This document shows, one piece after another, positions 35,763 to 42,546 of a DNA stretch of 64,000 nt; position 1 is the stretch's first letter, and each line of letters begins with the position of its first letter. Origin of the DNA: RYN-230 sp963782185 (GTDB lineage: Bacteria > Actinomycetota > Actinomycetes > Streptosporangiales > Streptosporangiaceae); the NCBI GenBank assembly GCA_963782185.1, contig CAWAJB010000036.1, positions 1-64,000 on the forward strand. Reading direction: 5' to 3'. A program made the translations under genes and the position numbers. Below the pieces are notes generated by a model. The model made no database searches and was not told where the DNA came from. It saw only the letters and a list, made by a program, of their open reading frames with translations.

Positions 35763-36507
35763 ATGGCGACGCTGGTGCTGCTGCGGCATGGAGAAAGCGA
35801 ATGGAACGCGGAAGGCTTGTTCACCGGCTGGGTGGACGTGGGCCTGTCGGAGCGGGGTGCGGCCGAAGCCTCCAGCGGCGGGGTACTCCTGCGTGAGGCG
35901 GGCGTCCTGCCTGACCTGCTGCACACGTCGGTGCTGACCCGGGCCATCCAGACTGCCAACCTGGCGCTCGAGGAGGCAGGCCGCCTCTGGCTGCCGGTGC
36001 GCCGGTCGTGGCGGCTCAACGAACGGCACTACGGGGCGCTGCAGGGCAAGAACAAGGCCCAGACACGGCAGGAGTTCGGCGACGAGCAGTTCATGCTGTG
36101 GCGCCGGTCCTACGACGTGCCCCCGCCACCGCTGGCCGACGACGACCCGTTACTCACAGGCGGGAGACCCCCGGTACGCGCTGCTCCCGCCGGAGCTCAT
36201 GCCGCGCACCGAGTGCCTCAAGGACGTGCTGACCCGGATGATGCCCTACTGGCATGACGTCATCGTCCCGGACCTCGCCGCCGACGCCACGGTGCTCGTG
36301 GTGGCGCACGGGAACTCGCTGCGGGCGCTGGTGAAGCATCTGGACGGGATCTCCGACGAGGAGATCTCCGGGCTCAACATCCCGACCGGGATCCCGCTGG
36401 TGTACGAGATCGGCGCCGATTTCCGGCCGAAGGAGCGCGGCGGCCGGTACCTCGACCCGCAGGCCGCCGCGGCGGCGGCCCAGGCCGTGGCCAACCAGGG
36501 ACGCTGA
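35763..36507 (+). pseudogene. gpmA: Phosphoglycerate mutase (cofactor-dependent), single-base frameshift
   Basis: ATG 35763 begins a perfect GpmA N-terminus (LVLLRHGESEWNAEGLFTGW, phospho-His in RHG) through RSYDVPPPPLADDD. At 36150/36151 one extra T moves the frame; removing it gives YSQAGDPRYALLPPELMPRT and continues to VVAHGNSLRALVKHLDGI and the stop at 36507, 247 residues in all. The enzyme interconverts 3- and 2-phosphoglycerate. As glycolysis needs it, a sequencing error is as likely as a real mutation. Gene order gpm-senX3-regX3 is that of mycobacteria. Confidence 0.85.
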
Positions 36508-36756
36508 CCGCTTCGGGACGGCCTGCGCCGGTATGTCCGGCTCCATGCTTACTCCCGGACAAATCGGGCATGACGGCGGGCTGGCGGCCGCATGAATAGA
36601 TGGGGAACAGGACCGCTGGATGGTACCGGCCAGAGGCGGGCTGCGCTGCCCCCGCATACCATCGAGACGTGTGCGTGCAGGTGGCGGTGAAGATGGCTGG
36701 ACGGGCCACGGGGCTGGACGACCCCAGACGAGACGCCAGGACAGGAGCCGTCCATC

Positions 36757-37908
36757 GTGAAGATCCGGAAGGCGGCCAGGGCCCACCAGGTCGCGGACCT
36801 GTCCGCCCAGCGGCGTCAGCCTCCCCGGCTCCCGGCCGGTATCGCGGCGGTCCTGTCCGTGCTCTCCTCGTCGGCGGTGGTCATCGACAGCGACGACCGG
36901 GTGCTGCGTGCGAGCGCGGCGGCCCGGTCGTTCGGGCTGGTCAAGGGCGACCGCCTGATGGTGGGGGAGCTGCTGGCCCTGGCCCGCCAGGTACGCCGGG
37001 ACGGCGAGATCAGGGAAGGCGAGATCGAGGTCTCCGGGACCAAGTTCGGCGGCCGGACCACGAGCTTCGCGGTCCGGGTCGCTCCGCTCGGGTCCGGGGT
37101 GGGCGGCGGCGGCCTGGTGCTGCTGCTGGCCGAGGACCAGACCGAGAGCCGCCGGGTGGAAGAGGTCCGGCGCGATTTCGTGGCCAACGTGAGCCATGAG
37201 CTCAAGACGCCGGTGGGGGCGCTGGCGCTGCTGGCCGAGACGGTCGAGGATGCCGCCGATGACCCCGAGGCGGTCCGCCGGTTCGCCGGGCGGATGCGGC
37301 AGGAGGCGTCCCGGCTGACCAAGCTGGCCCAGGACCTGATCACCCTGTCCCGGATCCAGGCGGCCGAGCCCATCCCCGACCCCATCCCGGTGGACGTGTC
37401 CCTCGTGGTGGCCGAGGCCCTGGACCGGTGCCGGATGAAGGCCAGCGCCCACGGCATCGAGCTGGCCGCGGACGGCGATCCCGACCTGGTCCTGATGGGC
37501 GACGAGGACCTGCTTGTCAACGCGCTGCGCAACCTGCTGGAGAACGCGGTCGCGTACAGCCCGGAGAAGACCCGGGTCGTGGTGGCCACCCACCGCGTCG
37601 CCGACGACGTGGCCGAGATCAGCGTCACCGACCAGGGGATCGGTATCCCGCAGCGTGACCTGGAGCGGATCTTCGAGCGTTTCTACCGGGTCGACCCCGC
37701 CCGTTCGCGCGCGACCGGCGGCACCGGGCTCGGCTTGGCCATCGTCAAGCACGTGACCGCCGCGCACGGCGGCAAGGTCACGGTCCGGAGCAAGGTAGGC
37801 GAGGGGTTGACGTTCACCCTGCGCCTGCCGGTTGCGAATCGCCTACGCGCTGCGGCCGGGAGCCCCCTGCCACCAGCAACATCATCTGCCAGGGAGGCTG
37901 TGACGTGA
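36757..37908 (+). CDS. senX3: SenX3-type phosphate-sensing histidine kinase
   Basis: 383 residues: a PAS-like domain (about 30-130, VLSSSAVVIDSDDRVLRAS), HisKA with phospho-acceptor His147 (FVANVSHELKTP), and HATPase with N box NLLENAVAYS and G boxes DQGIGIP and GGTGLGLAIVKHV. It partners RegX3, whose gene overlaps by 4 bp. SenX3 normally has N-terminal membrane helices; none is encoded here or in the 250 bases upstream, so this version appears cytoplasmic unless the start is misplaced. Start is GTG. Confidence 0.88.
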   Translation: MKIRKAARAHQVADLSAQRRQPPRLPAGIAAVLSVLSSSAVVIDSDDRVLRASAAARSFGLVKGDRLMVGELLALARQVRRDGEIREGEIEVSGTKFGGRTTSFAVRVAPLGSGVGGGGLVLLLAEDQTESRRVEEVRRDFVANVSHELKTPVGALALLAETVEDAADDPEAVRRFAGRMRQEASRLTKLAQDLITLSRIQAAEPIPDPIPVDVSLVVAEALDRCRMKASAHGIELAADGDPDLVLMGDEDLLVNALRNLLENAVAYSPEKTRVVVATHRVADDVAEISVTDQGIGIPQRDLERIFERFYRVDPARSRATGGTGLGLAIVKHVTAAHGGKVTVRSKVGEGLTFTLRLPVANRLRAAAGSPLPPATSSAREAVT

Positions 37909-38591
37909 CGCGGGTGCTCGTCGTGGAAGACGAAGAGTCATTCAGTGACGCCCTGTCCTACATGCTCCGCAAAGAGGGCTTCGAGGTAGCGGTCTGCCCG
38001 ACCGGCCCGGACGCGCTGGAGACCTTCGACCGTGATGGCGCGGACCTGGTCCTGCTCGATCTCATGCTGCCCGGGCTGCCCGGCAGCGAGGTGTGCCGCA
38101 CGCTCCGCGAGCGGTCGAGCGTCCCGGTGATCATGCTGACCGCTAAGGACAGCGAGATCGACAAGGTGGTCGGCCTCGAGCTAGGTGCCGATGACTACGT
38201 CACCAAGCCGTTCTCCTCGCGGGAGCTGGTGGCCCGGATGCGCGCCGTGCTCCGGCGGCGCGGCGAGCCCGAGGACGCCGCGATCTCGACGCTGGAGTCC
38301 GGCCCGGTCCGGATGGACGTCGACCGGCACATCGTGACCGTGCGCGGCGAGCAGGCCCAGCTCCCGCTCAAGGAGTTCGAGCTACTCGAGGTCTTGCTCC
38401 GCAACACCGGCCGGGTGCTCACCCGGATGCAGCTGATCGACCGGGTCTGGGGCGCCGACTACGTCGGGGATACCAAGACCCTCGACGTGCACATCAAGCG
38501 GCTCCGGGCCAAGGTCGAGGTCAACCCGGGAAACCCGCGGCACATCATCACCGTCCGCGGGCTGGGCTACAAGTTCGAGCCGGCCGGCTAA
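37905..38591 (+). CDS. regX3: RegX3/PhoP-type OmpR-family response regulator
   Basis: 228 residues. The receiver has the acidic pair in VVEDEES, phospho-acceptor Asp52 (LVLLDLMLP), Thr in MLTAKD and Lys in YVTKPFS. A winged-helix DNA-binding domain fills the C-terminus (LKEFELLEVLLRNTGRVLTR, HIKRLRAKVE). It controls phosphate uptake genes in mycobacteria and streptomycetes. GTG start overlaps the senX3 stop (GTGA). Confidence 0.93.
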   Translation: MTRVLVVEDEESFSDALSYMLRKEGFEVAVCPTGPDALETFDRDGADLVLLDLMLPGLPGSEVCRTLRERSSVPVIMLTAKDSEIDKVVGLELGADDYVTKPFSSRELVARMRAVLRRRGEPEDAAISTLESGPVRMDVDRHIVTVRGEQAQLPLKEFELLEVLLRNTGRVLTRMQLIDRVWGADYVGDTKTLDVHIKRLRAKVEVNPGNPRHIITVRGLGYKFEPAG

Positions 38592-38614
38592 CTTCAAGAC
38601 CTCCGCAACGGCTT

Positions 38615-39307
38615 TTACGGGGTGGCCGTGGCCGAGCCAGTAGAGGTGGCGCCGGGCGAAGGCGACGCGGTGGCGCTGCCCGGGCCCCGGCGCTTGTTCT
38701 TAGCTGTGGCGGCGGGCGTCGGCGACGCCGTCGGGGCCGGCGAGAACGTGGCGAACGAGTTGGCCCTCGCGATCACCGGGACGTCGAGGCTCACCGTGCC
38801 CGCCCTGGCGAAGGTGAGCAGCACCTTGACGTAGGTCCCCCCCGGCAGGCTGCGGGTCAGGCCGGTGAGGAGCAGTTCGGGCGCCGGGCCGGTCAGGAAC
38901 GCGCTGCGGTCCCGCGCCAGGAGCACCCCGCCCGCGGGCAGCGGGACGGAGGTGGCGGAGCCCGGCGCGCTGACACGGATCAGGCGGTCCCGCGGCCCCG
39001 TGTTGACCAGCGCCACGAACAGGCCCGCGGAACTGCCCGCCGGCAGGGTGGCGTTCGGCGGGGCGCCGAGGACGAACGCGTTGCGTATCGCGAGCTCGCC
39101 CGTGCCCTCCTTGATCGTCGCGGAGGCCCCGCTCGTGGGCGGGTGCCACTGCAGGACAGGAGCGTTACTGCCGGCCTCGCACCCGGCCAGAACCGGGATC
39201 AGCGCCACCGCCGCCACCGCGCAGGCGCGGCGCAGGGCTCTCGGGCCCCGCCGGGACGATCGGGCCGCGGCCGCGGGCCGCGCCGTGGGATGGCTCAGGG
39301 GGAGCAT
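38615..39307 (-). CDS. Lipoprotein with PCuAC-like domain, LpqE-like
   Basis: ATG 39307 (GAGGAG upstream) gives 230 residues. Twin Arg-rich N-region and hydrophobic stretch end in the lipobox LAGC, so it is a lipid-anchored exported protein. Residues 75-190 resemble the beta-sandwich of PCuAC/DUF461 proteins (AIRNAFVLGAP, GLFVALVNTGP, PGGTYVKVLLTFARAG), but the copper-binding Met/His residues are not obvious. The tail is a 45-residue Ser/Thr/Ala/Pro-rich segment. LpqE sits near carD in mycobacteria. Function uncertain. Confidence 0.7.
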   Translation of the reverse strand: MLPLSHPTARPAAAARSSRRGPRALRRACAVAAVALIPVLAGCEAGSNAPVLQWHPPTSGASATIKEGTGELAIRNAFVLGAPPNATLPAGSSAGLFVALVNTGPRDRLIRVSAPGSATSVPLPAGGVLLARDRSAFLTGPAPELLLTGLTRSLPGGTYVKVLLTFARAGTVSLDVPVIARANSFATFSPAPTASPTPAATAKNKRRGPGSATASPSPGATSTGSATATP

Positions 39308-39464
39308 CACGTGCTCTCCTCGTATTCGTGTGAGACGCACCTGGGACGCGTGAAAGCGTATCGGCAGCGGGTCGGCCGGCCGGTCACCGGCCCGGGTGTG
39401 TCGCCCGACCCGCGCGAAGGTGCTCGAGGCGCCGCCGTCCCGGCGTGGGCCAGGCGGCTCCTGC

Positions 39465-40247
39465 TCAGGCCTGGCCCGCCAGCACCACCGGTGCGTCCGG
39501 GTCATCCAGCCCCTCCGGGCTGGCCCGGTTCAGCGCCTTGAGGGATCCCTCCAGATGCGAGGCCGGGCCGAGATCGTGCTGGATGCTGCGCACCGAACCG
39601 TTCTTGTCCACCAGGACCGCGATCAGCCCGGCCGGCTGGTAGGCGCGGCCCATGGCGTCCTGGGTGTCCCTGGCCACGTGCCCAGCGCTGCGCCGGCTGT
39701 GCCGCGCCAGCGCCCGGGCGGCAGCCACCGCCGGGGCGGCCGCGACGAAGTAGAGCTTCACGCCCGCGGCCGCCGCCTGCACGCCCAGCTCCCGGGCCGC
39801 GGCGGCGCACTGGCACCGGGCCGGGACCAGCGCCAGGACGGAGGGCCGCAAGTCGCGCAGCCTCCGGGACTGGCCACTGCCGACGAGGATGACACTGGCA
39901 TCGGGCAGCAGGCCGCCGACCTGGCCCACCGCAGGGCTGGACCGCCGTGGTGCGCTGGTGGTCTGCAGCGTGCCAGGTACCGCGTGCCTGGCCGAGAACA
40001 TCGTGAGCAGGGTTCCGGCCAGCAAGGTCAGGGCCAGGCAGCTGGCGAGCAGCGGGAGGACCATGCCGTCCCGGGTGAGCGGGCCGCCCAGCCGCCGCGC
40101 CAGCCGGTGCCTGCGCTGCATGCGCAGCTCGCGGCGGTACGCCTGGATATCCCGATCGAGCTCCCGGGCGTCGTCCGGGATCTCGATGTCAACCGGGGGC
40201 AGGCCGTAGTCGTCCCGCTCCGGATCCCCACCTCTGTTCACGAGCAT
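39465..40247 (-). CDS. Membrane-anchored protein with thioredoxin-like exported domain
   Basis: 260 residues: an acidic/basic cytoplasmic N-terminus, one membrane helix (residues about 62-85, VLPLLASCLALTLLAGTLLT), and an exported domain with strand-like SVLALVPARCQCAAAARELG and GLIAVLVDKNGSVRSIQHDL. The CxC (RCQC) lies where a peroxiredoxin/TlpA-type active site would be, but is not CxxC. It may be a redox protein of the cell envelope; no close family is recognised. Divergent from carD. Confidence 0.65.
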   Translation of the reverse strand: MLVNRGGDPERDDYGLPPVDIEIPDDARELDRDIQAYRRELRMQRRHRLARRLGGPLTRDGMVLPLLASCLALTLLAGTLLTMFSARHAVPGTLQTTSAPRRSSPAVGQVGGLLPDASVILVGSGQSRRLRDLRPSVLALVPARCQCAAAARELGVQAAAAGVKLYFVAAAPAVAAARALARHSRRSAGHVARDTQDAMGRAYQPAGLIAVLVDKNGSVRSIQHDLGPASHLEGSLKALNRASPEGLDDPDAPVVLAGQA

Positions 40248-40650
40248 CCTTCTCCGGCGTGCGCGGACTCGTTGCCCTCCAGTATGTGCCTGCCTCAGGC
40301 TTCCCGGCAGGGTTGGCCACCAGCGGATTCAGACAGGTTTGTCCCCCGGCGCCTCCCGGGGTGTCCTGGTGGGCCTGGCTCCGGCCGCCAGAAACCCCGG
40401 AAACCTGGGGCCTGGTGCGGTCGCGCAACCGGGAGAAAGCCCGCGACGGACCACCGAGAAGGCCGTCTACACGAAACCGGCTGGAAACCCATGATCCCGT
40501 GCCGGGTGCCCCGCGGAGGCCCGGCTGTCCCCGACACGCCCCGCCGGCCGCTTTCTGAGACCCTAAAACGCCCAGTGACCTGCGCGTTTAACGTGAACGA
40601 CAGATTAGGAACCCTGTTGGTCGTGCTAACATTGCTTTAGCGGAAGGGGT
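40248..40650. other. Intergenic region upstream of carD
   Basis: About 400 bases between the divergent thioredoxin-like gene and carD. Apart from the promoter-like site near 40624, only chance open frames are seen. Confidence 0.4.
40624..40632 (+). promoter_or_regulatory. Extended -10 promoter element for carD
   Basis: TGCTAACAT matches the extended -10 pattern TGnTAnnnT, standing out in a locally AT-richer stretch (40590-40640), about 20-30 bases before the carD start. No clear -35 hexamer at 17 bases, which an extended -10 may not need. Confidence 0.4.
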
Positions 40651-40659
40651 ATGTGCCAC

Positions 40660-41142
40660 ATGACTTTTAAGGTCGGCGACACGGTCGTCTACCCCCACCA
40701 TGGGGCTGCTCGCATCGAAGAGATCGAGACCCGTTCGATCAAGGGTGAGGACAAGACGTACCTCGTTCTCAAGGTCGACAAGGGTGACTTGACCGTACGC
40801 GTTCCCGCGGACAACGCCGAGCTGGTGGGCGTGCGGGACGTTGTCGGGCAGGAAGGGCTTGAGAGGGTGTTCGAGGTGCTTCGCGCCCCGCACACCGAGG
40901 AACCGACCAACTGGTCACGACGGTACAAGGCCAACCTTGAGAAGCTCGCCTCGGGTGACGTGAACAAGGTAGCCGAGGTCGTCCGCGATCTGTGGCGCAG
41001 GGACCGGGAGCGCGGCCTGTCCGCGGGCGAGAAGCGCATGCTGGCCAAGGCGCGTCAGATCCTGGTCAGCGAGCTTGCGCTGGCCGAGAAGACGAACGAG
41101 GACAAGGCTGAGGCGCTGCTCGACGAGATCCTCGCCTCCTGA
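40660..41142 (+). CDS. carD: CarD, RNA polymerase-binding transcription factor
   Basis: From ATG 40660, 160 residues. The N-terminal RNAP-interaction domain (MTFKVGDTVVYPHHGAARIE) and the C-terminal helical DNA-binding part (NWSRRYKANLEKLASGDVNK, LWRRDRERGLSAGEKRML) are nearly identical to mycobacterial CarD, including the Trp of the wedge region. CarD binds the RNAP beta subunit and stabilises open complexes at rRNA and other promoters; it is essential in mycobacteria. An ATG at 40651, closer to the GGAAGGGG, would add three residues. Confidence 0.95.
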   Translation: MTFKVGDTVVYPHHGAARIEEIETRSIKGEDKTYLVLKVDKGDLTVRVPADNAELVGVRDVVGQEGLERVFEVLRAPHTEEPTNWSRRYKANLEKLASGDVNKVAEVVRDLWRRDRERGLSAGEKRMLAKARQILVSELALAEKTNEDKAEALLDEILAS

Positions 41143-41160
41143 TCTCGCTGCGGCGCGCGC

Positions 41161-41646
41161 ATGGTGAGCGGGCTGCCCAGGGTGGGAGTGGGCACAGATG
41201 TGCACCCCTTCGGGCCTGGGCGTCCGCTCTACCTTGCGGGCTTGTTCTGGCCGGGTGAAGAGGGCCTGACTGGTCATTCTGACGGTGACGTGGCGGCCCA
41301 CGCCGCCTGTGACGCGCTGCTGTCGGCCGCCGGGCTCGGTGATCTCGGCGCGAACTTCGGCACCTCCGAGGCGCAGTGGGCCGGGGCGCCGGGGACGGCG
41401 CTGCTCCAGGCGACCGCGGCGCTGGTCACCGGGGCTGGATACACCATCGGGAACGTCGCGATCCAGGTCATCGGCGAGCGCCCCCGGCTGTCGCCGCGGC
41501 GCCAGGAGGCCGAGAAAGTCATGTCCGAGGCCCTCGGCGGCGCGCCGGTCAGCCTGTCCGGGACCACGACCGACGGACTCGGCCTGACGGGCCGGCGCGA
41601 GGGCATCGCGGCCGTCGCCAGCGCCCTGGTGATCCGGCGGGACTGA
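41161..41646 (+). CDS. ispF: 2-C-methyl-D-erythritol 2,4-cyclodiphosphate synthase
   Basis: 161 residues. Zinc ligands in TDVHPF and GHSDGDVAAHAACDALLSAA match IspF; TTTDGLGLTGRREGIA is the conserved C-terminal substrate loop. It makes MEcPP in the MEP isoprenoid pathway, in the cytoplasm as a trimer. It follows carD by 18 bases. The ispD gene that separates carD and ispF in mycobacteria and streptomycetes (from memory) is missing here. Confidence 0.95.
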   Translation: MVSGLPRVGVGTDVHPFGPGRPLYLAGLFWPGEEGLTGHSDGDVAAHAACDALLSAAGLGDLGANFGTSEAQWAGAPGTALLQATAALVTGAGYTIGNVAIQVIGERPRLSPRRQEAEKVMSEALGGAPVSLSGTTTDGLGLTGRREGIAAVASALVIRRD

Positions 41647-41660
41647 CCGCGCTCGGTCAG
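41643..41660. terminator. Short hairpin between converging ispF and PNPOx genes
   Basis: CTGACCG (41643-41649) pairs with CGGTCAG (41654-41660) over a four-base loop and contains the ispF stop. The 7-bp stem is weak; a bidirectional terminator is possible. Confidence 0.3.
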
Positions 41661-41672
41661 CTGGCCGATCAG

Positions 41673-42314
41673 TCAGCTAGCCGGGTAGAGCAGTTTCCGG
41701 TAGCTGGGGCCGTAGTGCCGCTCCAGTTCCTCCAGCGTTTCCTCGGTGTCGGGCTGGACGTCCTTCGTGATGCGGGCCACCGAGGGCAGGATCCCGGGGT
41801 TCCAGGTCTGCTGGTCCCACAGCTGGGCGCGAAGGAAGGCCTTGCCGCAATGGGTGAAGACCTCCTCGACCTCGACCAGCAGGGCCAGGCGCGGCCGGTT
41901 CCCGTGGACGAGCATGTCGTCGAAGAACGCGGCCTCCCGGATGAGCCGGGCCCGCCCGTTGATGCGCAGAGTGTCGTCCCGGCCGGGGACCACGAACAGC
42001 AGGCCGACCTGAGGGTTGCTGAAGATGTTGCGGAACCCGTCGAAGCGCTTGTTGCCCCCACGCTCGGGGATCGCGATCGTGGTGTCGTCGAGAACCCGGG
42101 CAAACCCAGGCGGATCGCCCTTGGGGGACACGTCGCACCGGCCGTCCGCGGCGGACGTCGCGATCAGGCAGAACGGGGACGCGGCGAGCCATTCGCGGTC
42201 ACGCTCGTGCAAGGTGCGGCGCACCTTGGTAGCCGAGCGCCGGGTCGGCGTGCCGAGCAGTTCACGCAGTTCCGCTTCGGAAGTCAGCTCGGTCATTTCG
42301 GCCATGTGTCCCAC
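41673..42314 (-). CDS. Pyridoxamine 5'-phosphate oxidase-like FMN-binding protein
   Basis: 213 residues with a split-barrel fold: PFCLIATSAADGRCDVSPKG, TIAIPERGGNKRFDGFRNIF, NPQVGLLFVVPG and LRINGRARLI. This is the PNPOx-like subgroup (MSMEG-type, DUF with FMN or F420) common in actinomycetes; true PdxH residues are not evident. It likely binds FMN or F420 and reduces an unknown substrate. ATG start at 42314; ATG 42302 is an alternative. It interrupts the ispF-cysS order. Confidence 0.8.
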   Translation of the reverse strand: MGHMAEMTELTSEAELRELLGTPTRRSATKVRRTLHERDREWLAASPFCLIATSAADGRCDVSPKGDPPGFARVLDDTTIAIPERGGNKRFDGFRNIFSNPQVGLLFVVPGRDDTLRINGRARLIREAAFFDDMLVHGNRPRLALLVEVEEVFTHCGKAFLRAQLWDQQTWNPGILPSVARITKDVQPDTEETLEELERHYGPSYRKLLYPAS

Positions 42315-42455
42315 GGTTCTTGCTCACCTCCGGGGCTGGTGGTCCGGTAACGACCGTTCCAGCGTAACCGGCGCCCGCCGGCGGTCACGGCCCGCGAAGG
42401 CGGCCGCATATGAGGCGTTCGTCACGGTCCGGGGTCCGTGAGGCGCGGCGTCAGG

Positions 42456-42546
42456 CGTCGGGGTCAGGCGTCGGGGTCAGGCGTCGGGGTCAGGCGTCGG
42501 GGTCAGGCGTCGGGGTCAGGCGTCGGGGTCAGGCGTCGGGGTCAGG
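42456..42546. repeat. 13-bp tandem repeat, seven perfect copies
   Basis: CGTCGGGGTCAGG repeated seven times without a mismatch, with a partial copy before it. The array contains the stop codon (42529-42531) of the DUF2637 gene and runs into the intergenic region. A 13-bp unit cannot be in frame, so it is not a coding repeat. Confidence 0.95.

Noticed and set aside
42456..42546. CRISPR-like repeats (also 49752-49816 and 25191-25250)
   Set aside because: The units are directly adjacent with no spacers and are only 13-15 bp; these are tandem repeats.
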